Assembly: GCA_013398955.1 (NCBI GenBank)
Contig: VWPU01004923.1
Coordinates: forward strand, 29,299 to 93,298
Source: Callaeas wilsoni
Taxonomy: Eukaryota; Chordata; Aves; Passeriformes; Callaeidae
Length of the DNA: 64,000 nucleotides
Direction: 5' to 3'
Position 1 is the stretch's first letter. Each line of letters starts with the position of its first letter. Shown in pieces: positions 1-14,672 of this stretch. A program made the position numbers and the translations under genes. Below the pieces are notes generated by a model. That model was not told the DNA's origin. It made no database searches and saw only the letters and a list, made by a program, of their open reading frames with translations.

Positions 1-494
1 AATCGCCCACCCCTCGTCCCCGGGCCAGTGTCCATCCTGCCAGTCCTGCCCTTCCTCCTGCCACCTCCAAGCCAAAGTGCTCTGCCAGCCACCCCTGGAG
101 AGCTGCAAATCCTCAGTGTCATCTCTCACCTCACTTGACTTCCCTCCGTGAGGCTCACGACAGTTATGATTCATTCTGGCCATCCCTTAAAAAATTACTG
201 CTCATTTTCCTCTCTCTAAAAGATGACAAAAAAGAATTACCGGGTAAAACATGAAGCCTTTGTTGCACTTGAGCTTCGAATCAGAGGGATTCAAAGGAGA
301 GGAAGGATAGCGAGCTCCTATATTATAATATATTATCCAAATTCCTCAAAAAGGTGGTAACTGTTTCCTAAAACCAACTGGAACTTCCCTGCCAAGAAAT
401 TCAGAGCACTGAGCTGTGACCCAACCTCAGGGCAGTCACTGTCCCCTGTCACTGAGCAGCTCCTGCAGAACAGAGCATTTCCCTGAGCACTTAC
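1..494 (-). other. PNPLA7: Intron downstream of exon A (partial)
   Basis: Intronic sequence reaching the window edge. I translated it by eye on the minus strand and found no following PNPLA7 exon, and I see no repeat that I recognise. Confidence 0.7.
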
Positions 495-602
495 ATCAGT
501 TTTGGATTTGCAGGTCTCCTGCCTGTCCTTCAGCATCTTGTCAAGGACTCCACTCCTGCACCACACATTAAATACGGTTTTTCCATGCTGGTATCCCACT
601 TC
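495..602 (-). CDS. PNPLA7: PNPLA7 exon A: near C-terminal exon
   Basis: 108 nt, 36 codons, residues 542-577, phase 0 on both sides. It encodes EVGYQHGKTVFNVWCRSG, then VLDKMLKDRQETCKSKTD. The acceptor is tttccag and the donor gtaagt. The conserved block FTDLAEIVSRIEP that follows in the family is not present in 1-494, so the last coding exon(s) and the 3' UTR lie left of the window. Confidence 0.92.
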
Positions 603-2849
603 CTGGAAAAAAAAAAATAATCAGGAGAAAAAAAAGTAATTAATAACTGCCATTAGCATGGAAACAACTGGAAAAAACAGACCCATTGCTCCAAGTTTTA
701 CTCTTTTTCTCAGAACACAGTAGGAATGATGTTGAAGAATCAAAAGGGAAGGACAGAGCAGCAGGTTTTGACAGCCCTGGATCCCATCTCCAGCCCTTGT
801 GCTGGCAGCAGCACCAAACCTCTGGTGTTGTCTCTCTTCTGGTTTTTGGATGAGGGTTCAGAGCATGGGAGACACTGGGGCTGGAATTCACTTCTCCCAG
901 TCTATCCCAGCCCAGGGTGGGGGTGATTAAGGGGAGAAAAAGGAGCTGACAGCTCTGCCACAGGCAGGGTCAGGCTGACCCAAGATAACCATGAGAAGCT
1001 GAGCTTCAGGAACTCACACACAGCCACCACTGCTCTGGGATTGTACACCAGGGGGGTTTCACAAAAGGAGATTTCAGCCCCTTGGAAAATGCTGGTGCCC
1101 ATTCCTAGTTCCTGTAAAATCCAGGCACACAGCTGAAATGAAACCCCCCACTACTTCCCAGCCCCGAAGGATAAAGCAATGCCTGGATTGTCCTTTCCTT
1201 TGAGGTCAGCACAGTTTAAAGCTTCCTTGTGGACAGAAGCTAATGAGCTGCTCTGCAGGGAATGAGGATCCAGGAGGTGCTGCCCCTCCATCCCTGCAGA
1301 GTCTCGTGCCAAGAACCTGCTCACAGGCAGCGACTCTTTTGAGAAACTGCCCTTCTCTCAGGTTTTATTGCACTGACAAAATTTGCCTGGTGCCTTCACA
1401 TCTCTTTAACAGCACCACATTAGAACAGAGCAGGGATGTGACAGCTCACAATCCGTTCCTGTGATGAACTACCACACCTGTCTGTCAAGGTTTTCAAATC
1501 AGCCAGGGCTCTCCAGCAGGCAAAGAACAAAGAATTATTTATCAGCAAAGTCCTAGATCCACGGGCAGACAGCAGCGTTTGCCCAGGAGCCAAGAGGCAC
1601 CAAATATCCTGGCAAAAATATTTAGACTGGGGAAATCAGCTGGTGGTTTGGAACAGCTGCTGTGTGTCCTAAGGAGTCTCTCAGATGAGAATCTGGAGGG
1701 CTAAACTGTGTTCCTGGGGTTGGTCAGTGTTCGTTAAGCCAGGACCAGAGAGACCAGCCTGCAGCCTAAAGAGCATCACAGATTCTCACTAAAGTGTAAT
1801 GGAGATTGACTTAAAGAAGGAGTGGGGGTTTTCCAGCCTGGGAGAGGAACGAAGCTCTGCAGGAATATCTGGACATGGAAGATGCCTGCATGGCTAAAAC
1901 AGGCAAAGAATGGAAGGAGACAATAAAAACACTTTCTTGAGAGGAGACACTGAGCCAGAATTGCTTTTGCTGCCCTGCCTGGGCAGGGACATTTTGCTGT
2001 GAACACTGGATTATGTCACCAGAACAATTCCCTGCACACCTGGAGCCAGCTCTGCCCACGCTGGGCTCTGACACAAACAACCCAATGCCAGTGATGTGCA
2101 ACGTGGCAGCAACACTTTCCCAACGTCCTTGCACTGACACTGGTGCCATTTGCCCACCCTCTAAGAGCTGCAGAGGAATTGTGGATGGTGTTTTATTCAC
2201 AGAAGTGTTAAAACATTAACAGAACCAGGTATTTTCCTGTTTCCCTCCACTTCCAGGATTCAAGGCCTCCCTGACAGGCTTCTGCAAATCTTTCATGCTA
2301 CAACAAGCCTCAAGAGGAGGGGAGAGCGAGCAGCCAGGCAGAAGTGCCCATCAGTGCCCACCCTGCAGGGCTCCAAAGCCAGGTGGGTGTGGCACTTGGG
2401 GACACGGGTTAGTGCAGGGGGAGTGGCTGGATTCAATAATCTTATAGGGGTCTTCAGCCTAAACAGTTCTGTGATTCCACACGAACTCTGCAGCAGCTCT
2501 GCCCAGACCAGTCCCGCTCAGGGAGGCTCCCTGTGGAGGGAGGGGTCCCAAGTGACCCCAGAGCAGCTCAGACACCCACGAGCTCTCTCTGAGCAGCTGA
2601 GCAAGAACTGCCACGACACAGAGCAAGGCAACTGATGCCTTCACAGGTCATTATATAATCAAGATTACTAACTCAATTCCTGCTGCTAATCCAATCCCCC
2701 GGCCGGGATATCGTTCCACAGCATTATTGAGTGTCAATTATTCACTCTGTGCCAACTGCCTCCTCTCAGGCTCCAGCGGCTCCAGCACTAATTAGCAGCA
2801 GCAGAGGCGCGAGCAGCAGCCGTGGGGGGCTGCCCAGGGAGGCACTTAC
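603..2849 (-). other. PNPLA7: Intron B-A of PNPLA7
   Basis: 2.2 kb intron. The only structure seen is the duplicated block containing a CR1 tail at 2324-2561. The rest is unremarkable single-copy-looking sequence. Confidence 0.85.
2324..2561 (+). repeat. Copy 1 of a local duplicated block containing a CR1 tail
   Basis: The stretch beginning gagcgagcagccaggca matches 4534-4757 with about seven substitutions and a few short indels by eye, including one 15-20 base insertion near 2532-2550 present only here. The centre (about 2345-2478) is a CR1 3' end in sense orientation, ending ttctgtgattcc. The flanks, which read ctctgcagcagctctgccc on the right, are not standard CR1, so the whole unit was duplicated together. 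Confidence 0.8.
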
Positions 2850-3002
2850 ACAGATCTCGTCGAACTTGCCGAAGTCCAGCGTGCCGTAGCGGTCGATGGG
2901 GGGCCGGATGTACTCGCAGTAGTCGCTGTTCTTCACCATCTCCAGCTGCCGCACGCAGCACACGTAGGCCAGGCGCGTCTGGATCTCGGCCATGTTCAGC
3001 AC
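2850..3002 (-). CDS. PNPLA7: PNPLA7 exon B: post-catalytic region
   Basis: 153 nt, 51 codons, residues 491-541, phase 0 on both sides. It encodes [19 protein letters not shown], then [19 protein letters not shown] and ends GKFDEIC. The acceptor is ccgggcag and the donor gtaagt. GC content and CpG count are clearly higher than in the surrounding intron, as expected for an avian exon under selection. Confidence 0.94.
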
Positions 3003-3308
3003 CTGCCCGGCACACCACGCACAAACTCAGCTCCTCCGAGAGAATTTCAGAACGTGCTCGGGGGGTTAGGGACGGGGGAGAGGCGAGTTGGCACGCAGGA
3101 ACCTGGTGATGCCCTCACACAGCAGCACCTCCAGCTGTGTGCCGGTGTGGACAGGCACGGATCGGTCTCCGTGATCAGCTCCAGAAATGGGATTGCAGCT
3201 CAAGCTTGAATCAGGACTTTCATGCCAGGATATAGTGAATTATACACATAACTTAAAGATCTGTGCTGAGGTGAGGGGCACGGTGATCCTTTGAGGCAGA
3301 AATCACCG

Positions 3309-3430
3309 ATGCCCATCCCTGCAAGTGTTCAAGGCCAGGCTGCACAGGGCTTGGAGCCTTGATGTGGAACTGAACGAGCTTTAAGGGCCCTTCCAACCCA
3401 AGCCAGTCTGTAATTCCACAGTTCTCTGAT
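3309..3430 (+). mobile_element. CR1 retroposon 3' fragment
   Basis: The sequence contains caaggccaggctgcacaggg, then cccttccaacccaagccag and a decayed tail tctgtaattcca, the avian CR1 3' end in sense orientation. It is 5'-truncated, as most CR1 copies are. Confidence 0.75.
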
Positions 3431-3469
3431 CTGTCCAGCGCCAGGGCAGAGATGCTGCAGAATGGCTGA

Positions 3470-3632
3470 GGTGGACAGGGACCCCTCGAGATCACCCAGT
3501 CCATCCCTCTTGTCCAGGCTGGGGCAGCTTGTCCAAGACCATGCCCAGCTGAGTTTTGACCATCTCCTCAGATAGAAACTCTACCAGCCCTCTGTTTGGC
3601 CAGTGCTTCACCGCTACCAGTAAAAAAGAAGT
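3470..3632 (-). mobile_element. CR1-like fragment, inverted to its neighbour
   Basis: Features such as gatcacccagtccatccc, gctggggcagcttgtccaag and a decayed region near 3560-3630 resemble an older CR1 3' region read on the minus strand. Divergence is higher than in the neighbouring plus-strand copy, so it is probably an older insertion. Confidence 0.5.
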
Positions 3633-4269
3633 GTTTTGTGGTGTTCAGAAGGAATTCTGTGTTTCCATGGGTGCCTACTGCCATTTGGGCAGTTGCAGTA
3701 TTTCACTGGGTACTACTGAGACCAATTCCAACTGGAGAGTGCAATTGGGAGGAAAGAATTAAAATCAGTATTCATTTGGGGGACAGCTGCAGAGCCAGGT
3801 AATTTAGGAAATGCAGAATAAGGAACAGAGTTGGCCTGACCACTTGCAACAAAAGGAAAATAATAATAATAAAATCATGCTCTGCAGACCCATATTTACC
3901 AGTTGTACTTAATTACTGCCAAGTGCTAAAACCTCCCTAAATCTGCAGTTCAGAGACATAGAGGATAGAAAGTGAACTGGACAGATTTACCACTTGTATT
4001 GGTAAAATTAATAAATTCTGACTTTATCAGAACGTATGCAGCTCCAAGAAAAGGTTTCTTTGCTCTGAGAATTCTGCCAGCCCCTTCCCACATCACTGCC
4101 TTCCCTGTGGTGTGAGGGCAGTGCCCAGTTCTCTGAGCAAGAACTCAAACCCAGAGAGATGACGGCCTGTCACCACACTCGCTCCCTGAACAGGGGGAAC
4201 CTTCCCACTTCTCCCACTATTCCCACTGCTCTGGAAAACCAGCTGCCATTCCAGTGTAGCCCCCAGTAC

Positions 4270-4418
4270 CTTGACTTTCTCGGCCAGGGGGTTCCACCTC
4301 TTCCAGAGCAGCCACCAGCCGGACAGGCAGTCGCCGTAGTTGGTGAGGTTGGTCTCGTCCCGGCTGCCCACGTCGATGGCGATCACCACCTTGGCCCCCA
4401 TGGACCTGGCCACGTCAG
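4270..4418 (-). CDS. PNPLA7: PNPLA7 exon C: patatin domain C-terminal part
   Basis: 149 nt, completing Ala441 and giving residues 442-490. It encodes [18 protein letters not shown], then [18 protein letters not shown] and AEKVK. The Asn-Tyr-Gly-Asp and Trp-Trp-Leu-Leu-Trp stretch favours PNPLA7 over PNPLA6. The acceptor is gtcccccag. The donor after AAG is gtactg, a weak site, but it is the only position that keeps the frame into VLNMAEIQ of exon B. Confidence 0.92.
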
Positions 4419-8309
<3,891 letters not shown>

Positions 8310-8379
8310 CATCCCTGTGCACCCTCATGGCCGAGGCAGTGATGTCGGTGGTGATGGTGAAGTAAGGAATCCACAGATC
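8310..8379 (-). CDS. PNPLA7: PNPLA7 exon E: patatin domain beta strand
   Basis: 70 nt, residues 379-401 plus one base of Gly402. It encodes [18 protein letters not shown], then RVHRD. This hallmark NTE-family block is unchanged apart from conservative positions. The acceptor is ctgttgcag, after a purine-rich stretch with a weak pyrimidine tract. The donor is gtgagt. Confidence 0.93.
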
Positions 8380-11300
8380 CTGCAACAGAGGAGTCCCAAC
8401 TTCACTCAGTCTGTGACCTTGCACTTAACCACACCCTGTGCCTGACACACACCAGAGAAACGACCTCTGGACCTTACCAGACAGAGCTACAGACACACAC
8501 CTGCCTGGATGGAGAAAAAACCCTCAGTCCTGCGTTTAAATCCAAGAATTTGTCCCTCATGCAAACCATTAATTCAGAACCGAGGCAGACAAAAATCCTC
8601 GTTTCCCTTTTGCAGTAGCAAGAAGCCCTTGTTCCAGCAGAGCGTGCAGAGGCAGCACAGAGAGCTCCTCACACAAACCAGAGTCACCTTCTGCAGGGTG
8701 TCTTTATTTTAATGTCAGGTGAAGGGTGGGAGTCTGCTGGTCACTCCCATCCCAAGGGATCCTGAGGCTGTTTAGTGGTGGAGGACATGAAGAACATGAT
8801 CCACGGCCTCTTGACTGAACAATGTTCAATTTGTACCTCCTGGTGATGGAGCCAGGGCTCATCATTTCAGCAGGAGATGCAGACCCAACATTTTCTGGAA
8901 TCAAAGAGGACACCACCAAATTTTGGAGCATTGGCTACAGGAACAAAGCACCCTGCAAGGTAAATCTCCAAGAAGATTCTGGAGGTTGCCTGAGATCCTG
9001 CAGGGTGACACAAAGTGGAGAGTGTGTAACAGAAGGAGGGTGAGACACAAAGAGAATGGCCAAGCCAAGAGCTCTAAGAGCTTATTCCGTGGGGCCGGAC
9101 CGAAGCACCCAGCCCTGCTCCTGGCAGGGGAAGTTCTCCCTCTGGTTTCAGCTGTGTCTCACCTCCCACCAGCTGGAAAAAGCCAAGGGGAAGGTGACCT
9201 CCCAACTGTGCAGGGCTCTGCTGGAGAGAGGACGGTTTTGGAAAGTTTCCATGGTGCCTGGTGAAACGGTAGCTGCCAAGGGGAAGGAGGAGGTCTTGTC
9301 TGAGTAAACTGAGCTTATGCCCAGGGAACAGCTGATGCTGCTCTGTCAATCAGGAAAGCTGAACCAAAGCTGAAGAGGAAAACCTGCTCTCCCAGGCAGC
9401 CTTTGTCCACTGGACACGGTGTCTGGGCCTTCTCCAGCACAGCTCTGACGGGCCCTAAACTCAAACCCAACACAGGTTTGGACTCCAGGACCACTGGAGC
9501 TGGAAGCCCTCCCTCACTGGTCAGGCTGCAGCTCCTGGTGTGATTTCTGGGCTGTTCCACCTGAAATTCTGCACTGCCAAGAAGCAGGGGTTTTTCTGGT
9601 GAGTTTAATGTCTTCAGCAGCTCTGCAAAGCTGGTGGGACTGGGGAGGGCTCACAGACACTGCACCAGTATCACAACCCCGGTGTAAATGCCAGAGGAAA
9701 GTGGATGAATAAAGTGTGATTACAAGAGTATTGAGGTGCCTCTCCATGCTGAAGATATTCTGGTGACTGCAGCTCTCAGTGCATCAACTACATATTAAGC
9801 AAAAATAGGGGAACGGGAAAAGAAGCCTCTCTGACACCTCCTTTCATGTTCCTGCAAACACCTGCACAAAGCAAACTAACCCAAGCCCTCCCACGCAGCA
9901 ATAAAATCTCATTGCTCAGGGACTGTTCCACTGATTTTGGAACAGAGCATCATTCAAGTCTGAAACAGGACTTAATAAAAGTCTTGTCTGATTCCTCACA
10001 CCTGAACCCCCAGCTGAGATGATTTACAAGGGCATTTTGGCATGGGGATAAGAACTCTGGCACAGAGAATAAAAATTCCAGAGGCTGATGTTCTCACAGA
10101 AGGATGGGTAATTTGAGAGGAAAATAGCTCTACTTCTCGAGAGATTTCTTTCAAGCACCCTGTCCTGGGTCTGTGTGTCCCAGTGCCCCATCCCGGGTTT
10201 CTGTGTGCTCCCTGAGGGACTCCCACGGATGATCCCTGCTTGGGAAGTTCCTGTGGCTGGAAGCAGTGACGGGGCTTTTGTCACCAGGGCCCCCACACGA
10301 GCAGCACTGCTGGGAATCAGAGACACCCACATGACAAGGGTTGGCAGAGAGCAAATTTAGGAGAAAATGGAAACCTCCCTTTCAGTGTCAGAAATAACAG
10401 CTCAACGTAAGCGCTCCTGCTCCTGCCTCCCATGTGGGAGAGGGGTGAGGACTCGTGTGGGAAGCGCAGGGGTCTCACCTCTCAGCCACAGCAGCAAAAA
10501 GGAGGATCTGGCCCAGAGCTTCTAAATTTTAAACTTTTCTAGAGCCACGAGAGTCAGCCCCTTGGGTAGGAAGTTCCCAGGGTCACTGCAGATCCTCCCA
10601 GGAAGGGGCAGTCGTGGCCAAGCACCCAAACACAACCTCTGCTTCTAAGGCGGTAATTAATTTTTATTGTTAGGAATTTCCAGGTGCTAATCATCGCTAC
10701 CCATACAAACCCACCCCAGCTAGAGAGAAAAAGAGGGATGTTTGGATGCTTTGAGAAAATATTTTTTCAAGGTTCTTGGCTCAGCTCCTGTCACTTTCTC
10801 AGTCTCCCTTTACCCTGGGGCAGCTCCCAGTTCCAGGACTGGTTATCCCCCCCAATAGTGGGAATTGCAATGAAGGAGTAAGTCCCCCTTTCCTGTCTGA
10901 GCTACACAACATTTTTCCTTATCTATCTGAGGGAATTCTTCCTACATGAGGAAACCTTGGCCATGGACTGAGGGGCTGTGATGGTCAGGACACGTGCAAG
11001 GAGATGATGCTGTTGGATGCCTCAGAACTGGATTTCTCTTGCACAAAAGCTTCTTCTGACTGCAAGAGAAGACCAGAATATGCAACTACAGCTGTTGAAA
11101 TTCCTAAGGAAGGAATCTGCTGCATCTTAAAAAGGAAGTACAATGAAGTGACTGCTGGAATCCAAAGCAGGGATAGACAGAAATGGCCTCAGGGGAGGTT
11201 TAGGTTGGATAGCAGGAAAAATTTCTTCATGGAAAGGGTGGTCAGGCATGGGAACAGCTGTCCAGGGAAGTGGTGGTGTGGAAGTGCTCCGAAGCCATGT

Positions 11301-12282
11301 GGATGTGGCACCTGGGGACAGGGGTCACTGGTGGCCGTGTCAGTGCTGGGGGAATGCTTGGACTCAGTGATCTTAGAGGCCTTTTCCAACCTTGATGATT
11401 CCATGATTCTCTAAAACCTGCTCGTCTCCAGCACCAGCCCCTCTGCACAGCAAACTGCTATTTTAAGCCACACGATGATTAATCACTTACTTTCATACTT
11501 GCATTTAGGTAGGGAATGTTTTGGATTATTTTTACCAAATATATTTAAAGTATATACAGTGTTAATTTGCTACATGATCTTTCATCGCAAGGATGCAAAC
11601 ACAGGAATAATTTGGTTAAAATTGCAAATCAGGTAAAATTCCAAGGCTACCCAAACACACTCTGAGCTGGGTAATGTAGGAAGACAAACACTGATAATGT
11701 TCTTTACAACCTGCTGCTGCTGAGGGATGGAGGAGAGGTGGATTCCAAAGGTGGCTCTTGGCTCAGGTGCACCACACAACACCCAGCAACTACAAAAAGG
11801 TCACCAAGTGCAAACCAGGACACAAAGGACTGTGCCATTACTGCAGTTTTCAGTAGGCTGCTCAGAAAAACTCACTCCAGCTTCAAAACTAAAATTCAAA
11901 AGAGCCAAACCCTTTGCAATACAATTCAAGCCCTTCTCTGGTGTGCCCTCAAGGTCTCTGAGACCTGATTTGCAGAAGAATAATGATGAAGCAGTCTCAG
12001 CTGTTCCTCTTCAGTGTCACAATTTTCACTTCTTCTCTCAGACAATGGGATCCCTTTGTCAAACTGAAATAGCTACAAATAATCTACAATTTGTGTTTTC
12101 TAAATCCACCAAAAAGAACAGGCTTCTTCCTGCAGTCATGTAACACCACATTCACAGTTTCACCACGTTTTCAGTCACCCAACAGCTCCAGATTTCCATA
12201 TTAGCAGGGGAAAAAAGCTATTTCTGCTCCAACAGAACACAGGGACATAATTTCCTACCCATAAGGTGAATGAACAACCTAC
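8380..12282 (-). other. PNPLA7: Intron F-E of PNPLA7
   Basis: 3.9 kb intron. It holds one clear CR1 copy (11175-11414). The rest shows no recognisable element; the scattered short open frames have no family resemblance. Confidence 0.85.
11175..11414 (+). mobile_element. CR1 retroposon 3' end, sense orientation
   Basis: It reads aggggaggtttaggttggat, then gaaaaatttcttcatggaaa, ccatgtggatgtggcacctg and ttccaaccttgatgattcc. This is the classical avian CR1 3' UTR order. The 3' tail is a decayed octamer repeat (gattccatgattct). Confidence 0.88.
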
Positions 12283-12399
12283 CTCTATCTGCTTATCTTT
12301 GAAGATGTTGTTGATGCTGTTGTTAAAAGCTGCTCCAGAAAACATAGAGGTTATTGGGTATGTCAAGTCTAGAATAGTCTTAAACACCGAGTTCATAAC
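12283..12399 (-). CDS. PNPLA7: PNPLA7 exon F: patatin domain
   Basis: 117 nt, 39 codons, residues 340-378, phase 0 on both sides. It encodes [19 protein letters not shown], then [20 protein letters not shown], conserved helices after the nucleophile elbow. The acceptor is ctttttag, after a run of pyrimidines over 20 bases long. The donor is gtaggt. Confidence 0.93.
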
Positions 12400-14456
12400 C
12401 TAAAAAGAAAAAAAAAAGGCATTTCAAAGGTAAATATAGGCCAGAATCCATAGGAATGTGTGCATTCAGGCTGCAATTCCAGAGACATCATATTCCAGAG
12501 TTTAGAGCCGGCATGCTGGAAGCATCACAAGTGCAGAAAGCGTGGAGGGGACAGAAATGCAACTGCAAAATCTACAACCAGGAGCTCTTTGTGTGGTAAA
12601 CTTACATTTAGTAAACCCCAAAGCAGCAGCAACCCCTGCAATAAAGCTCTGCAAGAACGTGCACTGCTTCCCCTGTGCCCCAAAATCAGCCCCCCAGCAG
12701 TGTGTCCAGCACAGGTCTCAGCCTTTGCACGAGGACATGACAGTACAGCTCCACTCTTTATACCTTTTTAATTAAAGAAAAGATCTTATGAGTTGTCTTC
12801 CTCTTCACATCCTTCCCACAACACCTGTGTGGTTCAGTGGTGTGGGAAGGAAACCATAAATCCATGGCAGAGGAATTCCTTCGTCCATCTCTTCTCATTT
12901 GGGAATCCCACCTAATTTTGCTCCCAGAGTTAGAGCTTTTCTCTGCCTCAGTGGAAGCATTTAGAAAATCATGTCTGGGATTCTCTGGGACTCCAACAAG
13001 GTTCAGTCAAGCCCATGTTAAAGAGCTAGGAACACTTTCTATGGATCAGGGTCCACTGTTTGTCATTCCCAAAGTCAGTTACTGGGATGTGTTACGGAGC
13101 CAGCGTTGAACTGCTACAGACTCAGCACCAGCCAGGGAACCCAAACCACACCAGGTTTCCTAAAGCACTACAGCTCCCTGCACACCAGCCCTTCCAACTG
13201 AACTCAGCTCTTCTATCACAGATCCTGCAATTAAGTGTTCATGGAATCCTTTTTTTCCCATTTCAACAGCATTATTACACCTATGTACTAACCTACAAGA
13301 GAAAATGATGAAATCCCTAAACTTTATGGCATTATGGCCACAGTATTTGTCCATAACCAGGCTATTGCTGTCAAATCCTAATAAATCTTAACTAAATCCA
13401 ATGCTTAATATATTACATCATAGTTAAAATGTAAAAGAAGACCACAAAACCCAATTAATTCCTTTCAAATTAAATAGGGTTTCACTGGATGAAATATTTC
13501 TATGAGATGAAATATTCTCTCTCTCTACATGTTCTCTGTAATTTAACAAACAACTTCTCAGGGCATCCTTCCCAGGCAGACACATGGAACAGGCTCAAAC
13601 CTGCCAGCTGTTAAAGCAGCTGTGAGCAACATCTGGCCTTGGCTTTACTCTCGCAGTGATTTAAAGAGCAGCACCATCAGCCCACATCGTCATGTCCAGC
13701 TGCTTTCAGACTTCTACCAGGGATCAGCCCAGAGAACACGAGTGCAAGGATAAAAAAAGATCATTAAGAACAAGGATGGGAAGAAGAAATGTGGGAGAAT
13801 GTAAAAGGCTGAGCACAAACCCAAAGATGAAGCGTCAGCTTCATTCACATCTTCGCTCTGGGTTTGATGTGCTGAGGACAGTGTGCCAACCTAACTATAG
13901 ACTGCTACCCACAGCTTCAGAGGGAGATGGAATTAGTGCTGCACCTAAAATAGGGATTAGGTCTCTTCAGAATGATTAAATCAGGGGAAGAGGTATCTAC
14001 AAAGAGCCCTTTATTTAATACTGAAGAAAAATCTCTCCCACTCAGCACCAGCCATCGGGCTTCCCTTGCTGCAAATGGTATTTATAATGCTGAGCCTCTA
14101 CATTTCTCCTGATCCTGACAGTGATCTTGCCCATGGACAAAATACCTCTAATTAACAGTTATTTCTTAATATCTCATTTCTCAGAGCCGGAAGATGCCCT
14201 TTAGCTGATGCTGATGGCCAACAGCCTCCCTCAGCCTTCCAGGAATAGCTGCTACCCCCTCCTGTTCCCAGATGAATTCAGTTAAAGATCACCCTCTGGA
14301 AAGGCAGACAGAGCCTTCTGGCTCTTGCTCCACTTCCTACCAGGAGCTCTGGGACCAGCTCCAGGAGCTCCAAGAGCTTCATCCCCTGACACCATGAGGA
14401 TGGGAAGCCCAGCCCTGAGCCAGCTCTGCCAGTGCTCTCAGGGTTTGCAGGGCATG

Positions 14457-14672
14457 GAATCCTGGAATGCTTTGGGTTGGAAGGAACATTAAAGCCCATC
14501 CACCATGGGCAGGGACACCTCCCACTGTCCCAGGCTGCTCCAAGCCCCAATGTCCAACCTGGCTTTGGGCACTTCCAGGGATCCAGGGGCAGCCACAGCT
14601 TCTCTGGGCACCCTGTGCCAGGGCCTCCCCACCCTCACAGGGAAGGATTTCTTCCCAATTCTTCATTAACTT
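14457..14672 (-). mobile_element. CR1 retroposon 3' end, antisense
   Basis: It starts with ggaatcctggaatgctttgg and gttggaaggaacattaaagc, followed by ccatgggcagggacacc and a run ending in ggaaggatttcttccca. Read on the minus strand, this is the passerine-type CR1 tail with the characteristic gcccctggatccctgg segment. Confidence 0.88.

Larger units (their letters stand above)
3003..4269 (-). other. PNPLA7: Intron C-B of PNPLA7
   Basis: 1.3 kb intron. It carries two head-to-head CR1 fragments (3309-3430 plus and 3470-3632 minus) and a short AT-rich stretch with an aat repeat near 3860. Confidence 0.85.

Noticed and set aside
1..494. Possible C-terminal PNPLA7 exon at the left edge
   Set aside because: Minus-strand reading shows no sequence like the conserved C-terminal block and no compatible acceptor and frame; the next exon must be outside the window.
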